64,000 nucleotides of DNA from Methylophilus sp. 42. GTDB lineage: Bacteria; Pseudomonadota; Gammaproteobacteria; Burkholderiales; Methylophilaceae. Location of the stretch: positions 2,053,092 through 2,117,091 of the forward strand of contig NZ_KB913031.1 in assembly GCF_000384155.1 (NCBI RefSeq). Direction: 5' to 3'. How positions within the stretch are numbered: the first letter of the stretch is position 1; each line of letters opens with the position of its first letter. Under the pieces are notes generated by a model that was given only the letters and a program-made list of their open reading frames with translations, was not told the origin of the DNA and did not search any database. A program made the position numbers and the translations under genes. This document shows positions 17,803-25,611 of the stretch, piece after piece.

Positions 17803-18713
17803 CTTTTCACTATCGGCGCGAGCACCTCGGCAGTCACTGCCAGTGTTGCCGTTGCCCGCGCATCATCATCGAGACGCCGGGCAGATAGACCCAGACATAA
17901 ATTCAATAATGCATTTCTGGCAAGTTTGAAGCTTGCTCGCGCACGCTGCTTCAACGCAATGCGTTGTACATCTACTGCATGATAGCGTTTTCTGAAAAAC
18001 AAATATTGCCCCTGCCGCTTACGCATCCACTTGGCAAAACTAATGGCCTGCTTTTCACTGGCGCCGCCAATATGATGCACAGCCAAAGTCTCATCAAATC
18101 CAATCGGACCCAGCATCGCGCGGATACGCCAGCATATGTCAGTGTCTTCGCCATACATAAAATAATCGCTGTCAAAACCATCAATACGCAGATAATCTTC
18201 ACGCCGCATCATCATGCATGCCCCCAACACCCAGGCCACATCACCTGCCAGCGCTGAAAAATCCGTTTTCCGGCATAATTGCTGCGAAGGATAACGTGTG
18301 CGCGGATACACCAGCTTTTGCTTTTCTGACTCCACAATCAATGGCGCCAGCATTGCATCGTGGCCAGTTTTGAACCGGTCTATATAACGACGCAACAACG
18401 TCACGTCCTGCAAAGTAGTATCCGGATTGAGGATCAGCAGCAACGCAGCCGTGGCATGATTGGCGGCCAGGTTGTTGGCGCGGCCAAACCCCAGATTTTG
18501 TTCACTGAAAATACAGCGTACCTGGGCATTAGCGAGGGCTTCTAACTGTTGTTGCTCGTTTTGGTCACCCGAATTATCAACAATGATGACCTCATAAGTC
18601 ACGCCCTGCTGCTGCGCCAATGATTGCAGGCAGCGTGTCAACTCACTCACCGTATGGTAGTTAACGATCAGTATGGAAATTTCTGGCTGCAAATTCACGC
18701 CCCCACTCTTCAT
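17799..18713 (-). CDS. family 2 glycosyltransferase
   Basis: 304 residues. GT-A fold: ISILIVNYHTVSELTRCLQSL, VIIVDNSGD, and an NPDTTL sequence as the metal-binding DxD-type motif, with a membrane-proximal C-terminal helix. Resembles rhamnosyl-type inverting GT2 enzymes (WbbL-like), but donor and acceptor cannot be read from sequence. Last gene of the HAD-kinase-waaP-GT2 operon; its ATG shares a base with the waaP stop (TAATG). Confidence 0.88.
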   Translation of the reverse strand: MKSGGVNLQPEISILIVNYHTVSELTRCLQSLAQQQGVTYEVIIVDNSGDQNEQQQLEALANAQVRCIFSEQNLGFGRANNLAANHATAALLLILNPDTTLQDVTLLRRYIDRFKTGHDAMLAPLIVESEKQKLVYPRTRYPSQQLCRKTDFSALAGDVAWVLGACMMMRREDYLRIDGFDSDYFMYGEDTDICWRIRAMLGPIGFDETLAVHHIGGASEKQAISFAKWMRKRQGQYLFFRKRYHAVDVQRIALKQRARASFKLARNALLNLCLGLSARRLDDDARATATLAVTAEVLAPIVKS

Positions 18714-19540
18714 TACATCGCCACGCCAGCTTGCCGCTTGCGTTGAAACTTTGCATCCAGTTGACTGGCACGATGTGCGACTGAGTGCAAAAATTGGTGT
18801 TGCATCAACACCTGGCGTAATGGTTGCTGATAATAGTGCTTGAGAAACCGCAGTACATCCCGTTGCGTCAGACCGATATGCATGGCGGAAAAATAAAGTC
18901 CGGCCAGGTCTTTGAGACGTTTATCCTCAGACAGGTGCGCATGTATCTCTACGCGATGCAAATCCATTAAATGCAATTGCAGATCTTGTGTTTTCAGTGT
19001 GCTGCGCGGTAAAGCAAAATGGCATAGATAAAAATCACGATGCCACATGCCATTGGCATGAAAGCAGCGGGCCAGTTCTGCCACTTTTGCAATGAGTTGC
19101 CGCTTAAAATATGGCGACGGTGGCTGTTGCAACCATGGTTCACACAAAGTTTCCAGGGTCACGATATCCCCCAGATCACGGGTCACTACAAAAGACTGTT
19201 TATGTGCAGGATGCGTACCGCGCTCGCCATAGGCCAGCAGAGGCGTTGTGGCAATGCCAATCTCATTTAATTTGTGTATGGCTTGCCATTCATTACGCGC
19301 GCCCAATACCGGCCATTTCAGGCTCAACAGGTTCTTGAAAATCTCACCCCAGCCTACCCCGTAATGTTTTTTAATGAAGATAGACTCTCCATCCAGCATC
19401 ACTTTATGCGTCTGCCGATCTTTCACTGAACGGAATACTTCGCCCTGCAAAGCCATCCAGTCATCAAACCTGCTGATACTAGGGCTATATCCTGGCTCCA
19501 GGTGTACCTGTTGTGATGGTGAGGAGTTAGAATCAGTCAT
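18713..19540 (-). CDS. waaP: LPS core heptose(I) kinase WaaP-like
   Basis: 275-residue kinase of the RfaP/WaaP family, which phosphorylates the first inner-core heptose and strengthens the outer membrane. The catalytic loop WHRDFYLCHF is the WaaP hallmark with catalytic Asp, and LMDLHRVE is the Mg-binding Asp motif; IFIKKHYG contains the ATP-binding Lys. Tightly packed (TAATG) with the downstream GT2 gene. Best-supported of the kinases in this cluster. Confidence 0.85.
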   Translation of the reverse strand: MTDSNSSPSQQVHLEPGYSPSISRFDDWMALQGEVFRSVKDRQTHKVMLDGESIFIKKHYGVGWGEIFKNLLSLKWPVLGARNEWQAIHKLNEIGIATTPLLAYGERGTHPAHKQSFVVTRDLGDIVTLETLCEPWLQQPPSPYFKRQLIAKVAELARCFHANGMWHRDFYLCHFALPRSTLKTQDLQLHLMDLHRVEIHAHLSEDKRLKDLAGLYFSAMHIGLTQRDVLRFLKHYYQQPLRQVLMQHQFLHSVAHRASQLDAKFQRKRQAGVAM

Positions 19541-19546
19541 GTGTGC

Positions 19547-20233
19547 TTATCGACTTTGCAAATAATCAATACTGGCTAAAATGCTCGGTACACAACGGGC
19601 TGCCTTTGCCGAGACCTGCTGATACCCCTGCATGGCAGCTTGCCAGAATGCTTTATCCAGCACGACCATCTCTTCATGATATTTACCTAAACGCACAAAA
19701 CTGCGAATCCGCGTCGCACACATCAGCGACCAGGGATAAATCGTCATATCAGACACATCAATTAAACCAAATTCACTATTCGGCATCAATAACACGTTAC
19801 CGCTATGCAAGGAGTGAAAATGCACACCTTTATCGTGCATGGTTGCCAGGAATGTTCCCAGCTTGGCTGCGAGTGGGTAAAGCCTGGCCAGGTCAGAAGC
19901 CATTAACTGACGCAAAGTCTGCCCTGCCAGCGGCTGGTAAACCACCGCCGTATGGCCGGAATGCGATAAATGGTAGAGTGATTTCACCGTCACCGTTGGG
20001 ATATCTAATGCTTGCAAGCGCAATGCATTACGGTAAAAACGCCGGGCATGTGAATACAGGCGAGCACCACTGAATACCCTGCGTGCACGGAAAATCTTGA
20101 GAAAATCACCATCTGGCAATTGAATCACTTTCGGGCCACGCGGATCCTGCTCGATGATGTTGCCCTCACGGCACATCTGCTGCAAGCGTTCATCGGTCAA
20201 CAGTTGGCTCCGCGTGTGCAATAGATTCAGCAT
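19547..20233 (-). CDS. LPS-kinase-like protein with non-canonical catalytic loop
   Basis: 228 residues of protein-kinase-like fold: FLKIFRARR has the ATP-binding Lys, VVYQPLAGQTLR the hinge, and GLIDVSDM the metal-binding Asp. The catalytic loop reads GVHFHSLHSGN, with Ser where kinases have Asp. Related pseudomonad 'toluene tolerance'/LPS-kinase-like proteins, as I remember them, have RSLHLGN, so this looks like a family trait rather than decay. Start chosen at the ATG at 20233, just after the HAD stop; a longer frame would overlap that gene. Six bases upstream of waaP. Confidence 0.7.
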   Translation of the reverse strand: MLNLLHTRSQLLTDERLQQMCREGNIIEQDPRGPKVIQLPDGDFLKIFRARRVFSGARLYSHARRFYRNALRLQALDIPTVTVKSLYHLSHSGHTAVVYQPLAGQTLRQLMASDLARLYPLAAKLGTFLATMHDKGVHFHSLHSGNVLLMPNSEFGLIDVSDMTIYPWSLMCATRIRSFVRLGKYHEEMVVLDKAFWQAAMQGYQQVSAKAARCVPSILASIDYLQSR

Positions 20234-20253
20234 AAGTGATAATCGGCCAATGA

Positions 20254-20916
20254 TCACAGCGCATGCATATGCGGCACCACAGTCACCTGATGTGTGGCGC
20301 AATATGCCTGCCAGTCCGGCATATCAGTCCAGTCACTTAAAAATACAAAGTCCAGCCCTGCACCTGTAGATGCCTGGTGGTCAAAGCGACTATCGCCGAT
20401 AAACAAAGCGGGGAATTGTATGGTGCCATCCGCAATCATGGTCGCCAGATGCTCGTTCTTTTTAGTTGGCCCACCATAAATACCCAGCTCGAATAAACCA
20501 TCCAGACCACGGCGCGGAAAAATCTGCCGCAGCTCTTGCTGGTCCCCGCCTGACATCAGCATCCACTTGGCCTGCGCCGTCTTTTGCTTTAAATCCATCA
20601 ACGCAGGCGCGACTTCACACTGCATTAAGGTCTCATCCAGAATCACTGTAAACGTATCCATAAATGCCTGGAACAACTCAGGCGTCAGCGGTTGCTTAAT
20701 GATCTCGGTAATGTAATAACGGATCTTGTCATTGCGCGGGATACTGCCCAGTTTGATATGGTAATCGACAAAGGCTTGCGCTTGCTCATCGCTACCGCCC
20801 ATGCGTTTGGCCGTATTGTAATAAGCATCCACTTTGGTCTGGTTGCTATTGAGGACAACGCCATCGCAGTCAAGCACGATGGTTTTATAGATAGAGAGGT
20901 CTGGGCGTTGGGACAT
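20254..20916 (-). CDS. HAD-superfamily phosphatase
   Basis: 220 residues. HAD motif I VLDCDGVVLNSN gives the nucleophile Asp, motif II is LMSGGD, and motif IV FIGDSRFD the metal-binding Asp pair. A helical cap lies between. Resembles phosphoglycolate phosphatase or sugar-phosphate phosphatases. First gene of a four-gene LPS-type operon, so it may dephosphorylate a sugar precursor; it lacks the motif pattern of the heptose bisphosphatase GmhB as I know it. Separated from eda by a strong terminator. Confidence 0.8.
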   Translation of the reverse strand: MSQRPDLSIYKTIVLDCDGVVLNSNQTKVDAYYNTAKRMGGSDEQAQAFVDYHIKLGSIPRNDKIRYYITEIIKQPLTPELFQAFMDTFTVILDETLMQCEVAPALMDLKQKTAQAKWMLMSGGDQQELRQIFPRRGLDGLFELGIYGGPTKKNEHLATMIADGTIQFPALFIGDSRFDHQASTGAGLDFVFLSDWTDMPDWQAYCATHQVTVVPHMHAL

Positions 20917-20928
20917 AGGCTGGCTAAT

Positions 20929-20956
20929 AAAAAAGGCTTGTATTGCTACAAGCCTT
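20929..20956 (-). terminator. intrinsic terminator after eda
   Basis: AAGGCTTGTA / TACAAGCCTT stem with a TTGC/GCAA loop, running on the minus strand into six T residues. It closes the edd-eda unit and separates it from the HAD gene. Confidence 0.8.
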
Positions 20957-20986
20957 CATTATAGACGATTTGCGTCGGTGACTTGC

Positions 20987-21616
20987 TTATTTAGCCGCCA
21001 CAATCGCTGAAGCTTCTTTCGCCAGTTTGGTGATGTGCGCCCAGTCTTTGTTCGCCACCGCATCAGCTGGTGTCAACCAGGTACCGCCACACACAACCAC
21101 GTTAGGCAATGCAAGGAAGTTAGGTGCGCTTTCTACGCTCACGCCACCGGTTGGGCAGAATTTCACGTCAGCAAATGGGCCAGCAAACCCTTTGAGCAGG
21201 TTGATACCACCCACAGCCACGGCTGGGAACAACTTCAGAAAGTAGTAATCATCGGCATTCGCCATCATGATTTCAGAGCCTGTAGACACGCCTGGCAGTA
21301 ATGGCAAGCCAATTTTACGGGCAAATTGGCCTAACTCAGTGGTATAGCCTGGGCTCACTGCAAATTGGCAACCGACATCTTTAGAAGCTTGTGCATCTTT
21401 CAGGTTACGCACGGTACCGGAACCCAAAATCGCATCAGGCACGTGCTTGGCGATTTGTTCCATGGCTTGCAGGGCGACAGGTGAACGCAAAGTCACTTCC
21501 AGTACTTTAACGCCACCTTCCAACAAGGCTTCTGCCATTGGTACGGCATCTTCCACTTTGTTGATGACAATGACCGGAATCACCGGGCCATGATTAGCTA
21601 ACTCTAATGTGCTCAT
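20987..21616 (-). CDS. eda: 2-dehydro-3-deoxy-phosphogluconate aldolase
   Basis: Splits KDPG into pyruvate and glyceraldehyde 3-phosphate. 209-residue class I aldolase: EVTLRSPVAL carries the conserved Glu, FAVSPGYT is typical, and the Schiff-base Lys is in FLKLFPA. In obligate methylotrophs with the RuMP pathway this enzyme serves the cleavage phase for formaldehyde assimilation. It is downstream of edd, with a palindromic element in the 152-base gap, and is followed by a strong terminator. Confidence 0.95.
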   Translation of the reverse strand: MSTLELANHGPVIPVIVINKVEDAVPMAEALLEGGVKVLEVTLRSPVALQAMEQIAKHVPDAILGSGTVRNLKDAQASKDVGCQFAVSPGYTTELGQFARKIGLPLLPGVSTGSEIMMANADDYYFLKLFPAVAVGGINLLKGFAGPFADVKFCPTGGVSVESAPNFLALPNVVVCGGTWLTPADAVANKDWAHITKLAKEASAIVAAK

Positions 21617-21670
21617 GTTCTCAATCTTTACCTAAATAAATAAACTTTTTTTTAATTGCCTGCTTAACAG

Positions 21671-21771
21671 TGAATTAAAAGTGCTAATCAAGACTAGGCG
21701 CAGAAGCGCAGACAGTACGAATAGTACGGCAAGCGAACTGCAACGACGTATTGCGACGCAATTTTAATTTA
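21671..21771. repeat. imperfect palindromic element A (GTAC-core family)
   Basis: Outer arms 21671-21684 and 21758-21771 pair at 12 of 14 positions. The centre (about 21714-21728) is GTAC-GAATA-GTAC, lying midway between the arms. The left core AGGCGCAGAAGCGCAG matches element B (60184-60307) at 15 of 17 aligned positions. The right arm covers the edd stop codon. It lies between edd and eda and would form a hairpin in their mRNA. Probably a REP/MITE-like intergenic repeat. Confidence 0.6.
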
Positions 21772-23583
21772 CAACCAGGTGACCGCACCTTCTTCGGCAG
21801 ACAGCACATTTCTGCGCATACCACCGAACAACTCACGACCTAGACCGTGCGCATTGTGATGACGCTTGGCATCGCTCAGCTCTTCAGCTTCGCGCTCAGC
21901 CCAGGTGTCTTCATCCACCAGCACGTTCAACTGGCCAACCGTTCCGTTGAGGCGAATAATGTCGCCATTGCGGATTTTGGAAATTGCACCACCGGCACTC
22001 GCCTCAGGGCTCAAGTGAATCGCCGCCGGAATCTTGCCAGACGCGCCACTCATGCGGCCGTCAGTCACAATCGCGACACGGAAACCTTTGTTTTGCAACA
22101 CAGCCAGTGGCGGTGTCAGTTTATGCAGCTCTGGCATCCCATTGGCTTTAGGGCCCTGGAAGCGAACCACCGCAATAAAGTCTCTTTCCAGCTCACCACG
22201 GTCAAACGCTGACAGCAATTCCTCTTGCGCATCAAACACAATGGCTGGCGCTTCAATGATATGACGGTCTTCAGGCACTGCAGAAATTTTAATCACGCTG
22301 CGGCCTAGGTTACCCTTGAGCAAGCGCAAGCCGCCAGACTCATTAAATGGATGTGCAGCAGTACGCACAATGGTTTCATCGCCGCTTTCAGCCGGGTAGT
22401 CGGTCCACACCAGTTTATCCGCTGTTTTCTCCGGTTTTTTACCGTAGTCACGCATGCCACCACCGCTGACGGTGTACACATCGGGATACATGTAACCACC
22501 TTCGATCAGCTCGCGAATCACGAAACCAGGGCCACCAGCGGTCTGAAATTCGTTGACATCGGCTTTGCCGTTCGGGTAAACACTGGCCAGCAAAGGCGTG
22601 GCCTTGGCCAGGTAGTGGAAGTCGGTCCAGTCAATGATAATCCCGGCGGCACGTGCAACGGCTACCCAGTGGATCAAATGGTTAGTTGAACCACCAGTTG
22701 CCAGCAAGGCCACCATGGCATTCACAATCACATGTTCGTCGACCAGGCGGCCAATCGGCACGAATTTTTCTTTTTTGGTATTTTGTATCACCAGGCGCAC
22801 CGCCTCGCGCGTCAAATCTTCGCGCATACCATCATGTGGATGGATAAAAGCTGCACCAGGCACATGCAAACCCATCGCCTCCAGCAACATCTGGTTACTG
22901 TTGGCGGTGCCGTAGAACGTACAGGTACCTGCACCGTGATACGCCGCAGACTCGCTCGCCAGCAACTCCTCGCGGTCACACAAGCCTTGTGCGTATTTCT
23001 CGCGGACTTTGGATTTTGAGGTGTTATCGATACCGGTGCTCATCGGGCCAGCGGGCACGAACACACATGGCAAATGGCCAAAATGCAGCGCGCCAATCAA
23101 CAGGCCAGGCACAATCTTGTCACAGACACCGAGCAACAAAGAAGCATCAAATACGTCATGAGACAAAGCAACCGCAGTACTCATGGCAATGGTGTCGCGG
23201 CTGAACAGGCTCAGTTCCATGCCTGGTTCGCCCTGGGTAATGCCATCACACATGGCTGGCACACCACCTGCCACCTGCACGGTTGCACCCAATTTACGGG
23301 CTTCATCACGGATAATATCCGGATAGTCCACGTAAGGCTGATGCGCAGACAGCATTTCGTTGTAAGCCGTGACGATACCAATATGCGTTGGTTTCTCGGC
23401 ATAAATCTTGAACTTGTCGTTTTGTGGCATCGCCGCAAACGCGTGCGCCACGTTGGCACAGCCCAGACGATCCGGGCCTTTTTCACGGTTCAGGTAATCA
23501 TCAATACGCTGCAAATACGCCTTGCGGGTCGGACGGCTGCGCTCGATGATGCGTTCTGTTACTTCAATGTGAGATTGTTTCAT
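21769..23583 (-). CDS. edd: 6-phosphogluconate dehydratase
   Basis: Dehydrates 6-phosphogluconate to KDPG, the Entner-Doudoroff entry step. IlvD/Edd family iron-sulfur dehydratase, 604 residues, with [30 protein letters not shown] and, near the C-terminus, [17 protein letters not shown]. The cysteines in MCDGIT and VCDK are cluster ligands by family knowledge. Its own promoter lies about 120 bases upstream. Together with eda it makes the KDPG branch of the RuMP cycle. Confidence 0.96.
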   Translation of the reverse strand: MKQSHIEVTERIIERSRPTRKAYLQRIDDYLNREKGPDRLGCANVAHAFAAMPQNDKFKIYAEKPTHIGIVTAYNEMLSAHQPYVDYPDIIRDEARKLGATVQVAGGVPAMCDGITQGEPGMELSLFSRDTIAMSTAVALSHDVFDASLLLGVCDKIVPGLLIGALHFGHLPCVFVPAGPMSTGIDNTSKSKVREKYAQGLCDREELLASESAAYHGAGTCTFYGTANSNQMLLEAMGLHVPGAAFIHPHDGMREDLTREAVRLVIQNTKKEKFVPIGRLVDEHVIVNAMVALLATGGSTNHLIHWVAVARAAGIIIDWTDFHYLAKATPLLASVYPNGKADVNEFQTAGGPGFVIRELIEGGYMYPDVYTVSGGGMRDYGKKPEKTADKLVWTDYPAESGDETIVRTAAHPFNESGGLRLLKGNLGRSVIKISAVPEDRHIIEAPAIVFDAQEELLSAFDRGELERDFIAVVRFQGPKANGMPELHKLTPPLAVLQNKGFRVAIVTDGRMSGASGKIPAAIHLSPEASAGGAISKIRNGDIIRLNGTVGQLNVLVDEDTWAEREAEELSDAKRHHNAHGLGRELFGGMRRNVLSAEEGAVTWL

Positions 23584-23686
23584 TGACTATCGCTCAACTG
23601 TGTTTTAACTACCTGATGAACTATCCTGATGAACTGCTTTGAACTTGCTATTTAGTCACAGTTTAGGGTCGTAATATATATGAATC

Positions 23687-23816
23687 CAAACAGGTTCCCT
23701 ACCTGCGATTATCGCCAAACTGGTGCAAGACGTCAAACTGAATTACCAAATTTGATTGTTTTTTTAGACGATTCAATGACTTAAAACAATATAAACCGTT
23801 TGAGGGAACCAGTTTG
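23687..23816. repeat. inverted 14-base repeat pair around the edd promoter
   Basis: 23687-23700 (CAAACAGGTTCCCT) and 23803-23816 (AGGGAACCAGTTTG) are inverted copies with one mismatch in 14, 116 bases apart. The first lies at the predicted start of edd transcription, the second about 70 bases upstream of the -35. This arrangement fits paired operator sites, but it could also be a degenerate repeat element. Confidence 0.45.
23708..23736 (-). promoter_or_regulatory. predicted promoter of edd-eda
   Basis: On the minus strand: TTGACG, 17 bases, GATAAT. Each hexamer is one mismatch from consensus. Transcription would start near 23701, giving a leader of about 118 bases. Confidence 0.6.
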
Positions 23817-23835
23817 AAGCGCACGCGCTTCAAAC
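23812..23835 (-). terminator. hairpin after the carbamoyltransferase gene
   Basis: Perfect 11-base inverted repeat GTTTGAAGCGC / GCGCTTCAAAC around AC, starting six bases after the carbamoyltransferase stop. Very stable but with no U-tract, so it is either a non-canonical terminator or a 3' mRNA end protector. It overlaps the distal arm of the inverted pair at 23803-23816. Confidence 0.5.
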
Positions 23836-23841
23836 CAGCCT

Positions 23842-25578
23842 TCAGATAGATTTGGTGACCAGAATATCTTCCAGCATCAAATACTCAAGATCGCAGCCAT
23901 AGAACATATTCAAGGCATCGGTCGGACTGCAAATCATGGGTTCGCCACGACGATTAAGCGAGGTATTAAGCACCACGCCATTCCCACGCAATTGCTCCAG
24001 GTGCTCAATCAACGCGTAATAGCGCGGGTTGGTTTCCTTGGTCACAATCTGCGCACGCGCCGTACCATCTTCATGCACCACTTCCGGAATACGTGCTTTC
24101 CAGGCTGGATTCACATCAAAAGTGAACGTCATATATGGCGCTGGATGCTCTGTTTGCAGAATATCGACTGCAATACGATCCAGCATACTGGGGCAGAATG
24201 GCCGCCAGCGCTCACGGTATTTAATTTGCGCATTGATACGGTCAGCTACGCCCGGAAAACTCGGGTCACCCAGGATGCTGCGACAGCCTAATGAGCGCGG
24301 GCCAAACTCCATACGGCCCTGGAACCACGCCAGTGGATTCCCTGCCGCCAGCAATTCAGCCGCTTTACGCGGACCATCTTCGACACGGGTAAAAACAGGC
24401 TTGGCCGGATGCGCCTCACAGGCGGCGATACACTCTTCGTTGGTGAACGCTGGGCCCAGATAGGCATGCTCCATTTTATGGATGGTTTCACCTGCTAAAT
24501 GTGCAGCATAAGTTGCTGCGCCGAGGCTAGTGCCGTTATCGCCAGAAGCCGGTTGCACAAACAACTCTTTCACGTGCGGCAAGGCAATAATACGTTGATT
24601 CAGTTTTACGTTCAGCGCCACACCACCTGCCATCACAATCTTGCCGGTTTCGCGGATGATATCACCCAGGTAATACTCAATCATCTGCAATGCCAGCTCT
24701 TCCAGCAACTTCTGCACGCTGGCCGCGTAATGGATATACGGATCATCGATCTCGTCGCCTTTACGCTTGGGGCCCAGCCATTCGATGAGCCTGGGCGTAA
24801 AGTAATAACCTTTGGATTTACCATCGGCATCGGTCTCTTTATAACGGCGCAAGCCCACCACATTGACATATTCGGTGTTAATGATGAGTTCACCGTTTTC
24901 AAACTTGGCCAGACGACTTAAATCGTATTTATTTGGGTCGCCATACGGCGCCATGCCCATGACTTTAAATTCGCCATCCAGCATTTCAAAGCCCAAAAAT
25001 TCAGTGATGGCACCATACAGGCCACCCAGTGAATCCGGGTCATAGAATTCTTTTATTTTGTGAATCTTGCCGTTTTCACCATAGCCGAAAAAGGTCGTCG
25101 CATACTCGCCTTTGCCATCAATGCCGACAATCGCCGTTTTTTCTTTAAACCCACTCAGGTGATAAGCACTGGAAGCATGTGCCAAATGGTGCTCCACCGG
25201 CACATATTTGGCTTTAGTCAGGCCCAGTTCGGCCATCAACTTGAGCGATTTGTCACGGTTGCGACGGAAACGGCGGTTACCGTTAAAAATCGCATCCAGC
25301 GCACGATCAGGCGCATACCAGTAACGCTTGGCATAATGCCAGCGCGCAGCCGAAGTCAATGGAATTTCACCGTAAGGGAAAGCGACGATATCCACCTGAT
25401 CCGGCGTAATACCTGCCTGTTTCAGGCAAAATTGTGTCGCCTCGTAGGGCCAGTGATTTTTAGCGTGCTTGTCACGGATAAAACGTTCTTCTTCCGCCGC
25501 AGCGACAATCTTGCCGTCCACCAGAATGGCAGCAGAAGCGTCATGCCCCAAGGCACCGGATAAACCTAAAACAATCAT
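23842..25578 (-). CDS. NodU/CmcH-family carbamoyltransferase
   Basis: 578 residues. The N-terminal Kae1-like ASKHA domain begins ILGLSGALGHDASAAI-like and contains the metal-binding EHHLAHA near residues 125-131 and GIDGKGEYATT. The C-terminal domain has GRMEFGPRSLGCRSILGDP and NTSLNRRGEPM, typical of NodU, CmcH and TobZ. These enzymes use carbamoyl phosphate and ATP to O-carbamoylate a sugar or natural product. Last gene of a tight operon with an LPS-type kinase, a dioxygenase, a GT2 and an InaA-like protein, so the acceptor is probably a core or surface sugar (inference). The carA/carB genes making carbamoyl phosphate are at the left of the window. Confidence 0.88.
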   Translation of the reverse strand: MIVLGLSGALGHDASAAILVDGKIVAAAEEERFIRDKHAKNHWPYEATQFCLKQAGITPDQVDIVAFPYGEIPLTSAARWHYAKRYWYAPDRALDAIFNGNRRFRRNRDKSLKLMAELGLTKAKYVPVEHHLAHASSAYHLSGFKEKTAIVGIDGKGEYATTFFGYGENGKIHKIKEFYDPDSLGGLYGAITEFLGFEMLDGEFKVMGMAPYGDPNKYDLSRLAKFENGELIINTEYVNVVGLRRYKETDADGKSKGYYFTPRLIEWLGPKRKGDEIDDPYIHYAASVQKLLEELALQMIEYYLGDIIRETGKIVMAGGVALNVKLNQRIIALPHVKELFVQPASGDNGTSLGAATYAAHLAGETIHKMEHAYLGPAFTNEECIAACEAHPAKPVFTRVEDGPRKAAELLAAGNPLAWFQGRMEFGPRSLGCRSILGDPSFPGVADRINAQIKYRERWRPFCPSMLDRIAVDILQTEHPAPYMTFTFDVNPAWKARIPEVVHEDGTARAQIVTKETNPRYYALIEHLEQLRGNGVVLNTSLNRRGEPMICSPTDALNMFYGCDLEYLMLEDILVTKSI

Positions 25579-25611
25579 GCAGAAACTCGCGTAATGATTT
25601 AATGGAAATAA

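Noticed and set aside
19547-20233. Idea that the kinase with HSLHSGN is a pseudogene
   Set aside because: The frame is complete, other kinase motifs are kept, and similar loops occur in related proteins; it is a variant rather than a broken gene.
23074-23586. 170-codon open frame opposite edd
   Set aside because: Shadow of edd with no domain.
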